DNA of 64,000 bases from Streptomyces lanatus. Lineage in GTDB: Bacteria > Actinomycetota > Actinomycetes > Streptomycetales > Streptomycetaceae. Numbering within the stretch: position 1 is the stretch's first letter; every line of letters starts with the position of its first letter. The position numbers and the translations under genes are program-made. The notes beneath the pieces are model-generated. The model saw only the letters and a list, made by a program, of their open reading frames with translations. It was not told the DNA's origin and did no database searches. The stretch covers positions 744,001 to 808,000 of the forward strand of contig NZ_BNBM01000002.1 of assembly GCF_014655715.1 (NCBI RefSeq). Direction: 5' to 3'. Positions 42,759 through 51,921 of the stretch are shown piece after piece.

Positions 42759-42854
42759 GCACCCTCCCTGGGGGAAGCGGATGTCCGCCGCAAGCTAGCG
42801 GCCAACTCCGCCCCGCACCAGGGGAGATGGAATATCCGGTGCCCGCCCGTCAGG

Positions 42855-43247
42855 TCAGCACAGGATCCAGCCCTTGCTCACCGAACCGCGTCCCACCCGG
42901 GCCTTCACCCACACACAGCGCTGGCCGGCGTGGATGGTGACCGGCCCCGCGCGGCGGTTGCGTTCGCCCTCGTCGGTCACCGGCCGGGCCCGGTACGCCT
43001 GGACACTGGCCTTCATCCACTGGTCGCGGCCGGGCTTCTTGGGCAGGGTGATGACACAGACGTGGCCGCCGCGCTTGTAGACGTACAGGGTGCCGGTCGA
43101 GAACGGGTACGTCTTGACCTTGCGCCCCTCGCAGCGCGTCGGCGCGGCGGCGTGCGCCTGCGCCGGGACCGCCACCGCGAGCACTCCGGACGCGGTCAGC
43201 AACGCCAGGCCGACCGCCAGTCGTCGGCGTATCGCACCACTGTCCAC
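42855..43247 (-). CDS. Small secreted protein, cysteine-containing
   Basis: A 130-residue exported protein. The signal (IRRRLAVGLALLTASGVLAVAV, cleavage after AHA) precedes a basic domain of about 95 residues with cysteines in PTRCEG, HVCVITL, QRCVWVK and a final WILC, probably two disulfides. I do not recognise the family. GTG start at 43247 with GGAGG. Confidence 0.75.
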   Translation of the reverse strand: MDSGAIRRRLAVGLALLTASGVLAVAVPAQAHAAAPTRCEGRKVKTYPFSTGTLYVYKRGGHVCVITLPKKPGRDQWMKASVQAYRARPVTDEGERNRRAGPVTIHAGQRCVWVKARVGRGSVSKGWILC

Positions 43248-43334
43248 TGTGTTGTCCTCCCCGTACACCGGCAATGAGCGTACTGGTGTACGGACGCAGG
43301 ACGTATGCCGGATGGTTGCACGGCCGCCCGGGGC

Positions 43335-46300
43335 TCAGGCGACGGCGGCCTCGCTCTCGGCCTCCCCGATGAAGGTCCGCCACAGCTCGGCGTACCGCCC
43401 GCCGCGCGCCAGCAGCTCCTCGTGCGTACCGTCCTCGGCGACCCGCCCGTGCTCCATGACGACCACCCGGTCGGCACGGGCCGCGGTCGTCAGCCGGTGG
43501 GCGACCACGAGCGTGGTACGGCGGCCGGCGAGGCGGTCCGTCGCCTGGTTGACCTGCGCCTCCGTGGCCAGGTCGAGGGCGGCCGTGGCCTCGTCGAGGA
43601 GCAGGACATCGGGGTCGACCAGCTCGGCGCGGGCCAGGGCGATCAGCTGGCGCTGGCCCGCGGAGAGGTTGCGGCCGCGCTCGGCGACCTCGTGGAGGTA
43701 GCCGCCGTCGAGGGTCGCGATCATCTCGTGGGCGCCGACCGCCCGGGCCGCGGCCTCGACCTCGGCGTCCGTCGCCTCGGGCCGGCCGTAGGCGATGGCG
43801 TCGCGGACGGTGCCCTGGAAGAGGTACGCCTCCTGCGGCACGACGCCGAGACGGTGCCGGTACGAGGTGATGTCCAGGGAGCGCAGATCCGTGCCGTCAA
43901 CCGTCACCCGGCCGCCGGTCGGGTCGTAGAAGCGGGCCACGAGCTTGACGAGGGTCGACTTGCCCGCGCCGGTCTCGCCGACGAAGGCGACCGTCTGACC
44001 GGCGGGTATCCGCAGTTCGATCCCGCTGAGCGCCTCCTCGTCGTCCCCGTACATGAAGTGCACGTCCTCGAAGGCGACCTCGCCCCGCAGCGACAGCACC
44101 TCCAGCGGCTCCTCGGCCGCCTTCGTCGACGTCGGCTCCTGGAGGAGTTCCTGGATGCGGCCGAGGGAGACCGTGGCCTGCTGGTAGCCGTCGAAGACCT
44201 GGGACAACTGCTGGACCGGCGCGAAGAACAGGTCGATGTAGAGCAGGTACGCCACCAGCGCGCCCGTCGTCAGCGTCGCCTCGTCGATCCGGCCGCCGCC
44301 CACGATGAGCACCGCCGCCACGGCCCCGGACGACAGGAACTGCACGAAGGGGAAGTAGATCGAGATCAGCCACTGGCCGCGGATACGGGCCTGGCGGTAG
44401 CTGTCGCTGCGCTCCGCGAACCGCGCGCCGCCGTCCCGCTCGCGCCGGAAGGCCTGCACGATCCGCAGCCCGGACACCGACTCCTGGAGGTCGGCGTTGA
44501 CCACCGACACCCGCTCACGGGCGAGTTCGTACGCCTTCACGCTGGCGCGCCGGAAGTAGACCGTGGCGATGATCAGCGGCGGCAGTGTCGCGAAGACGAC
44601 GAGCGCGAGCTGGAGGTCGAGCACCAGCAGGGCGACCATGATGCCGAAGAAGGTGACGACGGAGACGAAGGCGGTGACCAGGCCGGTCTGCAGGAAGGTG
44701 GAGAGGGCGTCGACGTCGGTCGTCATCCTCGTCATGATCCGGCCGGTCAGCTCACGCTCGTAGTAGTCGAGTCCCAGGCGCTGGAGCTGGGCGAAGATCT
44801 TCAGACGGAGGGAGTAGAGGACGCGCTCGCCCGTCCGCCCCGTCATCCGGGTCTCGCCGATCTGCGCCGCCCACTGGACGGTCACCGCGAGCAGCCCGAG
44901 CAGGGCCGCCGCCCAGACCGCGCCGAGGGCGGCCTGGGTGACGCCGGAGTCGATGCCGTGCCGGATCAGCACCGGCAGCAGCAGTCCCATACCGGCGTCG
45001 ACGGCGACCAGGCCGAGGCTGATGAGGAGTGGCCGCCCGAAGCCCCGTAGCAGCCGCTTCAGGCCGTACGCCTCCTCCGGCCGTACCGCACCCGCCTCGT
45101 CGATGTCGGGGGTGTCGGCGGCCGGGGGCAGCGCGTCGACCTGGGCGAGGAGTTCGGGGGTGGCCGGGGACTCGGTCAGGGCCAGGTCCTTGGGCTCGCG
45201 GTCGCCGGTCCACAACCGGGGGGTCACGCCGCGCTCGGCGTCGAACTCGGCCTCCAGCTCGTCGCGTACGGAGGTGTCCTCCCGGGGGCAGGCCGGCTGG
45301 GTGTGGCCGGGTGAGACGCCGCCGAGTTCGTCGGGGTCGGTGAGGAGGCGCCGGTAGAGGGCGGACCGCCGCTGGAGTTCGTCGTGGGTGCCGATGTCGG
45401 CGAGACGGCCGGCGTCGAGGACGGCGATGCGGTCGGCGAGGTTCAGGGTGGAGCGGCGGTGCGCGATCAACAAGGTGGTGCGCGCGTCAGCGCTCGATGA
45501 GGGGTGGTGGTCGGGCGACGGGAGGGCGGTCCGGCCCTCCATGACCTGCTTCAGCGCCTCGTGGATCTCGTGCTCGACGCGGGCGTCCACCGCCGAGGTC
45601 GCGTCGTCCAGGACGAGCAGCCTGGGATCGGTGAGGATCGCGCGGGCGAGGGCGACGCGCTGGCGCTGGCCGCCGGAGAGGGTGAGGCCGTGCTCGCCGA
45701 CCTTGGTGTCGTAGCCGTCGGGCAGCTCGGCGATGAAGCGGTCGGCCTGGGCGGCGCGCGCGGCCGTGCGGATCTCGTCCTCGGTGGCGTCGGGGCGGCC
45801 GTAGGCGATGTTGTTGCGCACGGTGTCCGAGAAGAGGAAGGAGTCCTCCGGCACCAGTCCGATGGCGGCCCGCAGCGAGTCGGAGGTCAGCTCGCGGACG
45901 TCGTGGCCGCCGACAAGGACGGCGCCGTGCGTGACGTCGTAGAAGCGCGGCAGGAGGAGGGAGACGGTGGACTTGCCGGAGCCGGAGGAGCCGACGACGG
46001 CGAGGGTCTCACCGGGGCGTATCTCGAAGCTGAGCCCGTCGAGGACGGGACGGCCGTCCTCGTAGCCGAACGACACGTCGTCGAACTCGACGGTGGCGGG
46101 CGCGTCGGCGGGAAGTTCCTTCGTGCCGTCCTTCATCGACGGCTCGGTGTCGATCAGCTCCAGGACGCGCTCGGTGCCGGCGCGGGCCTGCTGCGCGACG
46201 GTGAGGACCATGGCGAGCATCCGGACCGGCCCGACGAGCTGGGCGAGATAGGTGGAGAAGGCGACGAAGGTGCCGAGCGTGATGTGCCCGCGCACGGCCA

Positions 46301-47096
46301 GCCAGCCACCGAGCGCGAGCATCGCGACCTGCCCGAGGGCGGGGACGGCTTGCAGGGCCGGGGTGTACTTGCTGTTGAACCGGATGGTGCGCAGCCGTCC
46401 GGCGAACAGCCTGCGGCTGACCTCCCGCAGCTTCCCGGTCTCCTGCTCCTCCTGCCCGAACCCCTTCACCACGCGTACACCGCTGACAGCCCCGTCGACC
46501 ACGCCCGCGACGGCGGCGGCCTGGGCCTGGGCGTACCAGGTGGAGGGGTGCAGCTTGGTGCGGCTGCGCTTGCCGATCCACCACAGGGCGGGGCCGACGG
46601 CGAGCGCGACGAGGGTCAGGGGCAGCGACAGCCACGCCATGACGACCAGGGAGATCAGGAAGAGCGCGAAATTCCCGATGGTCATCGGGAGCATGAAGAG
46701 CAGGCCCTGGATCAGCTGGAGGTCGCTGGTGGCGCGCCCGACGACCTGCCCGGTGGACAGCTCGTCCTGTCGTCGCCCGTCGAGCCGGGTGATCGTGCCG
46801 AACATCTCGGTCCGCAGGTCGTGCTGGACGTCGAGGGCGAGACGGCCGCCGTAGTAGCGGCGGATGTAGGTGAAGACGTAGACGGCGAGGGCGGCGGCTA
46901 TGAGCAGCCCGGCCCAGACGGCCATCCCACGACTGTGATCGCCGATGACGTCATCGATGATCACCTTGGTGATCAGCGGGACGAGCGCCATCACGGCCAT
47001 GCCGGCGAGTGACGAGCCCAGGGCGAGGATCACGTCCTTGGGGTAGCGCCAGGCGTAGCCCCACAGCCGTTGTGCCCATCCCCGTTGCGCTGCCAC
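43335..47096 (-). CDS. Single-chain tandem ABC exporter (TMD-NBD-TMD-NBD)
   Basis: A 1253-residue multidrug/lipid-type ABC exporter with both halves in one chain. NBD1 has Walker [12 protein letters not shown] near residue 370, [16 protein letters not shown], and Walker [11 protein letters not shown] with Asp498 in place of the catalytic Glu. NBD2 has Walker [13 protein letters not shown], signature LSAGQ (1144-1148) and a normal Walker B with Glu1169. NBD1 also has an extra segment near 524-539 before its H-loop His546. Each membrane domain has about six helices. GTG at 47096 with GGAGGG. Cargo unknown. Confidence 0.9.
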   Translation of the reverse strand: MAAQRGWAQRLWGYAWRYPKDVILALGSSLAGMAVMALVPLITKVIIDDVIGDHSRGMAVWAGLLIAAALAVYVFTYIRRYYGGRLALDVQHDLRTEMFGTITRLDGRRQDELSTGQVVGRATSDLQLIQGLLFMLPMTIGNFALFLISLVVMAWLSLPLTLVALAVGPALWWIGKRSRTKLHPSTWYAQAQAAAVAGVVDGAVSGVRVVKGFGQEEQETGKLREVSRRLFAGRLRTIRFNSKYTPALQAVPALGQVAMLALGGWLAVRGHITLGTFVAFSTYLAQLVGPVRMLAMVLTVAQQARAGTERVLELIDTEPSMKDGTKELPADAPATVEFDDVSFGYEDGRPVLDGLSFEIRPGETLAVVGSSGSGKSTVSLLLPRFYDVTHGAVLVGGHDVRELTSDSLRAAIGLVPEDSFLFSDTVRNNIAYGRPDATEDEIRTAARAAQADRFIAELPDGYDTKVGEHGLTLSGGQRQRVALARAILTDPRLLVLDDATSAVDARVEHEIHEALKQVMEGRTALPSPDHHPSSSADARTTLLIAHRRSTLNLADRIAVLDAGRLADIGTHDELQRRSALYRRLLTDPDELGGVSPGHTQPACPREDTSVRDELEAEFDAERGVTPRLWTGDREPKDLALTESPATPELLAQVDALPPAADTPDIDEAGAVRPEEAYGLKRLLRGFGRPLLISLGLVAVDAGMGLLLPVLIRHGIDSGVTQAALGAVWAAALLGLLAVTVQWAAQIGETRMTGRTGERVLYSLRLKIFAQLQRLGLDYYERELTGRIMTRMTTDVDALSTFLQTGLVTAFVSVVTFFGIMVALLVLDLQLALVVFATLPPLIIATVYFRRASVKAYELARERVSVVNADLQESVSGLRIVQAFRRERDGGARFAERSDSYRQARIRGQWLISIYFPFVQFLSSGAVAAVLIVGGGRIDEATLTTGALVAYLLYIDLFFAPVQQLSQVFDGYQQATVSLGRIQELLQEPTSTKAAEEPLEVLSLRGEVAFEDVHFMYGDDEEALSGIELRIPAGQTVAFVGETGAGKSTLVKLVARFYDPTGGRVTVDGTDLRSLDITSYRHRLGVVPQEAYLFQGTVRDAIAYGRPEATDAEVEAAARAVGAHEMIATLDGGYLHEVAERGRNLSAGQRQLIALARAELVDPDVLLLDEATAALDLATEAQVNQATDRLAGRRTTLVVAHRLTTAARADRVVVMEHGRVAEDGTHEELLARGGRYAELWRTFIGEAESEAAVA

Positions 47097-47194
47097 GCGG
47101 GTGCCCTCCGTTCGTCCTGATCTGCCGGAAGGCACCAACGCGGGCGGATGCGGATTTCATCCCTCCGCAACAAACGGTGACCGATCGATACCGG

Positions 47195-48232
47195 TCAGAT
47201 ACGGACGCGCAGGTAGTAGAAGCGGGTCGTCTGTACGGCGTTCTGGTTGTCGTCGCTGACGAGTACCACCCTCAGGCGATTGTGCGCACGCCCCGTGATC
47301 GCCATGCCCTCGATGTTGTCGAGGAGGGGATTGGGCTGGGGCTGCTTGGCGGTGGCGCCGAGGGAGGGGCAGCTGACGATGTCGGTGAGGAGGGTCTTGT
47401 TGATGATCGTTATGTTGTCCTGCCCCGTGAGCTTGTCGACGTGGCTGGTGTCGGTCGCGCGGCGCGGATCGGCGACGTAGAGCCGGACGGTGTTCCCGAC
47501 TCCGGCGGTGAAGCCGCGCTCCAGGACGAGGAGCCGGCCGTCCGGGGTGGCCTGGACCTCGGGGACGCCGAGGCCGGTGTCGACGCGGTAGGCGTACTGG
47601 GGGCCGAGCGTGAAGCGGCCGTGGGGGGTGCGGTTCCAGGTCTGGAACCGGACGATGTCGCCGCTGTCTCCTGCCAGGGCGTACTCCATGGAGGCGAGGA
47701 GGGTGCGGCCGCCGGGAAGGAGGGTGAGCCCTTCGAAGGTGCCGTTGGAGACGGCACGGCCGGCGGGGGCGACTTTCAGGTCGTCCGGGACGGGGAGGCG
47801 GTCGAGGATCCTGCCGTCACGGGAGTAGCGGCGGATGGAGGGCTCGGTCTCGGAGGAGATCAGCCGGGTGCGGTCCCGGTCGATGACCAGGCCCTCGGAG
47901 TCGAGGGCGGCGCCGCTCTCGTCGGCGAGGGGGACGACGGCCTCGGGGGTGAGGGTGTTGGCGCTTTCGAGTTTGAGCAGGGCGGATCGGTCGGAGAGGG
48001 CGGCGAGGGAACCGTCCCGGCCGTCCACGGCGAGCGCGGAGAAGTTGCCGACGAAGGTGCCCTGGTAGGTCGTCTTGTCGAGCGCGTCGGAGAAGCGGTC
48101 GAGGGAGACGGAAGGGGAACAGGCGTGCCGGTTCCCGGAGTTGGCGTGGGCGCTCGCCGGGCCCGCGGCGGTCAGACAGGTGGCCGCCGCCAGGGCCGCG
48201 GTGGCGGTCGCGAGTACGGTTCTCAGGCGCAT
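47195..48232 (-). CDS. Secreted esterase-like activity of phytase family protein
   Basis: About 345 residues and exported, with a Sec signal (MRLRTVLATATAALAAATCL, cleavage after ASA). The body is beta-propeller-like: FSALAVDGRDGSLAALSDRSAL, LDSEGLVIDRDRTRLIS-type turns, FEGLTLLPGGRTLLASMEYAL and NIEGMAI, matching the esterase-like/phytase-like (phytase_like) domain. Start is the ATG at 48232 or a GTG three codons earlier; neither has a clear ribosome site. Substrate unknown. Confidence 0.8.
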   Translation of the reverse strand: MRLRTVLATATAALAAATCLTAAGPASAHANSGNRHACSPSVSLDRFSDALDKTTYQGTFVGNFSALAVDGRDGSLAALSDRSALLKLESANTLTPEAVVPLADESGAALDSEGLVIDRDRTRLISSETEPSIRRYSRDGRILDRLPVPDDLKVAPAGRAVSNGTFEGLTLLPGGRTLLASMEYALAGDSGDIVRFQTWNRTPHGRFTLGPQYAYRVDTGLGVPEVQATPDGRLLVLERGFTAGVGNTVRLYVADPRRATDTSHVDKLTGQDNITIINKTLLTDIVSCPSLGATAKQPQPNPLLDNIEGMAITGRAHNRLRVVLVSDDNQNAVQTTRFYYLRVRI

Positions 48233-48280
48233 GGGGGTCACCGTAGGGCGGGTCGGTGACGCCGGGGAGACCGGCTCATG

Positions 48281-48307
48281 AAGCGTCTTGAAGCGTCTTG
48301 AAGCGTC
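48281..48307. repeat. Short tandem repeat AAGCGTCTTG
   Basis: A 10-bp unit present 2.7 times (48281-48290, 48291-48300, 48301-48307) in the gap between two minus-strand genes. May be slippage or a phased protein site. Confidence 0.7.
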
Positions 48308-49187
48308 AGCTCGCGGCGAGGTCCCGGTGGATGACCTTGGCGATGCGCTGGATGCTGTTGACGCCGTACTTCATGTCCCGGTTCCCGTGGGTGAGCACGG
48401 TGACGGTGTAGTCGTGACCGCGCCCCTTGAAGACACCGACGCTGTGCACCCGCCAGCCGTGGGCGTCCCGCCGCAGCCAGCCGTTCTTGACGGCCACGGA
48501 GACACCGGACGGGACGCCGTACGGTGTGCCCCACCGCTGCGAGGGCACGACCTGGCGCATCAGCCTCAGGATGTAGCCGCGGGAGTTGTCGCTGAGCACG
48601 GCGTTCCTGGTGGTGAGGAGCCTCAGCAGCTTCTGCTCGTCGGTGACGATGATCCGGGTGAGACCCCAGTAGCCGTTGGCACCCGGCCAGGTCCGGGTCA
48701 TGCCCGCGGCTTTGAGGAAGCCCTTGACCGTCCTCATGCCGAGCTGCTTCCAGAGGGTGCGGGTCGCGGCGTTCTCCGACTTCACGATCATGACCTTGCT
48801 GAGGGCCGCCTCCCGGCGCGTCAGGAACCGGTCGTGCCGCTTGGCGTCCCACAGCAGCGCGGCCAGCACGGTGACCTTGATGATGCTGGCCGAGTCATAG
48901 CCCGCGAGGGGCCTGAGCGTGCAGGTGGTGTCCGTGGCACGGTCGTGGAGGCCGACGGCGACGGTGCTGTCGCGGTGGGCGAGGGCGGCGGTGATGTCCT
49001 TCCTCAGCCGCTCGGCGAGGTCGTCGTCGTCGGAGCTGCATCGGACGGTGGGTGCCGCCATCGCGTCGGCGGGCGCGGCGGCCGCGATGCACGGCATGAG
49101 CACGCCCGCACCCACACCCACCGCGACGATCGCTCTCACATGTCTGGAAATGCCTCTTGCCCTGTCGCTCGGTGTCCCGTGGTTCAT
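48306..49187 (-). CDS. Secreted serine hydrolase of the class A beta-lactamase fold
   Basis: A 293-residue exported protein. After a signal (IVAVGVGAGVLMPCIAAAAPA) comes a beta-lactamase2-like domain with SxxK in SASIIKVTVLAALL near residue 102, a KSENAAT motif in place of SDN, and a KNGWL motif in place of KTG. These three are in the right order for an active-site serine enzyme. It lacks typical penicillin-resistance details and may be a D,D-peptidase or esterase. ATG at 49187. Confidence 0.82.
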   Translation of the reverse strand: MNHGTPSDRARGISRHVRAIVAVGVGAGVLMPCIAAAAPADAMAAPTVRCSSDDDDLAERLRKDITAALAHRDSTVAVGLHDRATDTTCTLRPLAGYDSASIIKVTVLAALLWDAKRHDRFLTRREAALSKVMIVKSENAATRTLWKQLGMRTVKGFLKAAGMTRTWPGANGYWGLTRIIVTDEQKLLRLLTTRNAVLSDNSRGYILRLMRQVVPSQRWGTPYGVPSGVSVAVKNGWLRRDAHGWRVHSVGVFKGRGHDYTVTVLTHGNRDMKYGVNSIQRIAKVIHRDLAAS

Positions 49188-49437
49188 GCCTTGATGACTC
49201 GTGAGGCGAAAGGAAAGGTTGTACGCGTATGGCAGGTTATGGGGGTGATGTCGGATGTCGAGGTGTTGACGCCCGGTCTTTCGCCCGTAAGGACTCGTCA
49301 AGAAAACCCCCGCGAGCAAACTTCGCCATTGCGCACCGCTCGCCGCGACCACTAGCGTCCCCGATGAAACGATCAAGCAATTTCCTGACCAGTAGTTGCC
49401 TGACCAGCAATTACGGATTGCATGGGGGATGTACTTC

Positions 49438-49944
49438 GTGAGCAACTTCGTGAGCAGACGAAGCAAGGGAATTTCTGCCGCGCTGACCTTCGCGCTGACC
49501 GGCGCCCTGTGCGGCATCGGCGCGCAGACGGCGTCCGCGGCGACCTCGCCGGCGGCGGGCCAGACCCGCGTCGGCGCCGACGAGATCTGCACGGTCCTCG
49601 GCATCGGCAGCGGCGCGGCGGGCCTCACCAAGGCCCTCGCCAAGGGCGCGTCATGGGTCGGCATCGGCGCGAGCATCGGCTGCTACCTGTACTCACAGGC
49701 GAAGAACGCCACGCCCGCGGAGAAGCGGGCGGCCATGATCAAGTCGTACAAGAACTACCAGGCGAAGAGCGACCTCAAGAAACTGGAGGCGCTCGGCTAC
49801 TCCTGCCGCAAGAAGAGCACCGGCGGCGGTGGCGGCACCGACGTCGCCCCCATGAACACGAAGGCCTCCCGGGACCTCAGGGTTGGCTACCGGGACATCA
49901 AGATGAAGGGCGTCACGTACAAGTGCAGCGCGATCGGGGACTGA
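49438..49944 (+). CDS. Small secreted protein of the accessory island
   Basis: A 168-residue exported protein I do not recognise. The signal (ISAALTFALTGALCGIGAQT, cleavage after ASA) precedes a short acidic start, a glycine/alanine-rich hydrophobic stretch (LGIGSGAAGLTKALAKGASWVGIGASIG) that could be membrane-active, and a lysine-rich tail with KKKSTGGGGGTD and final YKCSAIGD. Four cysteines. GTG at 49438 has GGGGGAT; the ATG at 49429 is too close to that site. The 250 nt upstream are A+T-richer than usual. Confidence 0.7.
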   Translation: MSNFVSRRSKGISAALTFALTGALCGIGAQTASAATSPAAGQTRVGADEICTVLGIGSGAAGLTKALAKGASWVGIGASIGCYLYSQAKNATPAEKRAAMIKSYKNYQAKSDLKKLEALGYSCRKKSTGGGGGTDVAPMNTKASRDLRVGYRDIKMKGVTYKCSAIGD

Positions 49945-49988
49945 CAGGTCGCCGCGGCCCCGGCCACGGGGAGCGGCTCGCGCTCTCC

Positions 49989-50129
49989 GTGGCGCTGGTC
50001 GCCGTGAGCCTGCTCTGGCTCACGACGGACACGGCCGTATGGGCGACGGTGCTGTGCGTCATCGGCGCGGTCGGCGGGGCGGCGGGCGCGTGCTACTTCG
50101 GCTGGCGCCTCATTCGCTCCCGCTCCTGA
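49989..50129 (+). CDS. Possible 46-residue membrane protein
   Basis: Two adjacent hydrophobic segments ([38 protein letters not shown]) end in a basic RLIRSRS tail, as in small membrane proteins. GTG start at 49989; GGGGAG lies 14 nt upstream, further than ideal. It follows the secreted protein gene by 44 nt. Could be a toxin-like or accessory peptide, or chance; no family recognised. Confidence 0.35.
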   Translation: MALVAVSLLWLTTDTAVWATVLCVIGAVGGAAGACYFGWRLIRSRS

Positions 50130-50380
50130 GCCGGGCGCCCCGGCTCTCCGCGATGCGACACACATCGGTCAGCGCCTCACACATCCGCGCTACCAGGAAC
50201 CGCAGCTGCGCGGGCGTCGCGCGGCGGTCGGCGAGCATGTCATCCGCGTATTCGAGCAGCCCGCCCGCCATCCCGAGCTGCACACGCTCCACGGTGTCGG
50301 CCACGCGGGAGAGGCAGCCGGTCCCGTCGGTGTCGAGGTAGCACGGCTTGCCGCCTTCGCCGGTCCAGGGGAGAAGAACC
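50110..50380 (-). pseudogene. Conserved Streptomyces hypothetical, apparently lacking its 5' end
   Basis: The frame reads [20 protein letters not shown], then [20 protein letters not shown] and [20 protein letters not shown], ending 50110. This is a common short Streptomyces protein, usually starting only a few residues before LPW. Here no ATG, GTG or TTG in frame is near that point; the nearest upstream GTG adds about 20 odd residues, which are the reverse complement of the adjacent repeat gene. I judge its start to be lost at the junction near 50380. Frame otherwise intact. Confidence 0.5.
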
Positions 50381-50751
50381 AGCCGACCGTCGACGGCGAG
50401 GTGGTGCTGCAGACGTATGTGGATTGCCGGGTCATCACCAAGGGCGATCTGCTGCGGCACCCCAACTTCCCGCGTACGGGCAATGGGCGGCGCTTCGCCG
50501 GCGATCCGGACCCGGGCAGACGATGGCTGGTGGGACTCGACCCCGAGGCGCCCGTCGATGTGGTGGTCCGGTTGCTGTCCGACCCCGACGAGCGCGTTCG
50601 TGGCATGGCGGCTGCGCACCCTTCGCTGCCGCTGGACCTCATCCTCCAGTGCCTGCGGAATCCGGAATCCGCCTCCTACGCCCTGAGCAACCCGAGCCTC
50701 CCCGCGGAGACCATGCACGAGTTCCTGGACGACGCAGGCGTCCCTCGCTGA
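50341..50751 (+). pseudogene. 3' remnant of a leucine-rich-repeat-variant (LRV/HEAT-like) protein
   Basis: The frame reads [20 protein letters not shown], then [22 protein letters not shown] and [21 protein letters not shown] to a stop at 50751. The Pro-x2-Leu and Asp-Pro-Asp pattern in 20-25 residue units is that of LRV/HEAT-like repeats. The open frame continues upstream to about 50341, but there it is only the reverse complement of the neighbouring gene. No ribosome site or start fits except a GTG at 50401. So only the last repeats of a longer protein remain. Confidence 0.55.
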
Positions 50752-50800
50752 CGAGAACGAACCATCAGGCACCCTGGTCCCTCCCTCTCCAATTCCCGAA

Positions 50801-50812
50801 AACGGGTTGTTG
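50801..50812 (+). terminator. Short hairpin after the repeat-protein remnant
   Basis: CCCG-AAAA-CGGG followed by TTGTTGG. A weak terminator-like hairpin in the A+T-richer gap (50752-50888) before the DUF6232 gene; the gap also holds a likely promoter for that gene. Confidence 0.4.
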
Positions 50813-50888
50813 GCGCAATAGCGGCGGAGGATACTTCCGGTCAGTTAATTCCGGAGCCACTTCGCTCAGGGGTCGGGGGAATTGCCGT

Positions 50889-51440
50889 ATGGCGAAGAAG
50901 CGGGTCGGCCACATCACCATCAGTCGAAGAGTTGTTCAAATAGGCCATGAGGCCTATCCCCTGGCGAATATATCCAGGATGCAGACCCTGCGGATCCGGC
51001 GGACGGGAAAGCTCACGACGTTCCATTCGCTCCAGCAGATCGGCTCCTTGGTCGTTCTCGCCGTCGCAGCCGTCGTGATCCCGCCCCGACTACCGTCCGA
51101 ACTCGACCCCGACGCCGCGGAGATCGTGCGTGGGGTGGCCGACATCGTGGTCGTCGTGGCCGGCGTCGGAGCGGCCGTACTGCTGGCCTTCCTGTTGTAC
51201 CGGCTGTTTTTCCAGCGCAGCCGGTACGCCCTCATGATCGAGACTTCGGGTACCCAGTACACGGCCCTGATGGGCACGGATCCGAATGAGATCCACCGCA
51301 TCAAGGGGATCATCGTCAACGCCATCGAGGACCCGCCCATCGAAGCCGTTCATGTGGATGTCCGGGGAGACGTCGTGATGGGCGACAAGGCCGATCGGCA
51401 GTACAAGCAGACCGGCTCAGGGAATCGCATGTTCAACTGA
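50889..51440 (+). CDS. DUF6232 family membrane protein with C-terminal RHIM-like motif
   Basis: A 183-residue protein. The N-terminal part (ITISRRVVQIGHEAYPLANISR) matches DUF6232. Two transmembrane helices follow, about residues 51-66 (GSLVVLAVAAVVIPP) and 82-105 (GVADIVVVVAGVGAAVLLAFLLY), then a cytoplasmic domain of about 75 residues. The extreme C-terminus (165-183) reads GDKADRQYKQTGSGNRMFN, containing Q-T-G-x2-N-x-M. Nearly the same motif opens the next gene. ATG at 50889 after GGGGGA. Role unknown; I infer a signalling or effector partner of the downstream protein. Confidence 0.78.
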   Translation: MAKKRVGHITISRRVVQIGHEAYPLANISRMQTLRIRRTGKLTTFHSLQQIGSLVVLAVAAVVIPPRLPSELDPDAAEIVRGVADIVVVVAGVGAAVLLAFLLYRLFFQRSRYALMIETSGTQYTALMGTDPNEIHRIKGIIVNAIEDPPIEAVHVDVRGDVVMGDKADRQYKQTGSGNRMFN

Positions 51441-51486
51441 CGGAATTCGCCCCACCCTTCCCACCGGACACCGAAAGGCCACGCTC

Positions 51487-51825
51487 ATGTCGGATTACGT
51501 GCACGGGGACAAGGTCACCGGGACCCAGTACAAACAGGTCGGCGATCACAACGTCCAGTACAACGGCGAGGGCCTCTCCCGCGCCGAATTGGACGCCGCG
51601 GTCGAGGAACTCCGCTCGTTCATCGCCGACCTCCGCAGCGCCGGCATGGTGTCGCCGGACGGCACGGTCGTCGACCCCGGAGCCGTCGTGGCCGCCGTCC
51701 AGTCCCAGCCGGGCCGTCTCCGAGCCCTCGGCCGCGCGGTCTCCGCCGGTGCCAAGGACGCCGTCCTGACGGCGGTCCAGGGCGGGGTGGCCGCGCTGGT
51801 GGCGGGACTCGTAGCTCAGGGGTGA
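51487..51825 (+). CDS. Small protein with N-terminal RHIM-like motif and C-terminal hydrophobic helix
   Basis: A 112-residue protein. Residues 7-26 read GDKVTGTQYKQVGDHNVQYN, containing Q-V-G-x2-N and matching the C-terminus of the preceding protein (QYKQ-x-G-x2-N-x2-[FY]-N in both). Residues about 30-60 form a charged helix (LSRAELDAAVEELRSFIADLRS), then a linker, and the last 25 residues are a hydrophobic/amphipathic helix (AVLTAVQGGVAALVAGLVAQG). No enzyme domain. ATG at 51487 with AAAGG, 46 nt after the upstream gene. Possibly an amyloid-type adaptor or a membrane-active peptide. Confidence 0.72.
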   Translation: MSDYVHGDKVTGTQYKQVGDHNVQYNGEGLSRAELDAAVEELRSFIADLRSAGMVSPDGTVVDPGAVVAAVQSQPGRLRALGRAVSAGAKDAVLTAVQGGVAALVAGLVAQG

Positions 51826-51921
51826 GCCCCGCGTACCTCTTTGCACACCCCTTGGAGAATCCACAGCGAACCGCCAGCGACGGCACAGCCCGCACCCACC
51901 CCCACCGCACACGATGCGCTG

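Noticed and set aside
51841..51921. TTG start for the GT39 gene giving 27 more residues
   Set aside because: No good ribosome site and a TTG start is rare; the GTG at 51922 gives a normal head. Not excluded.
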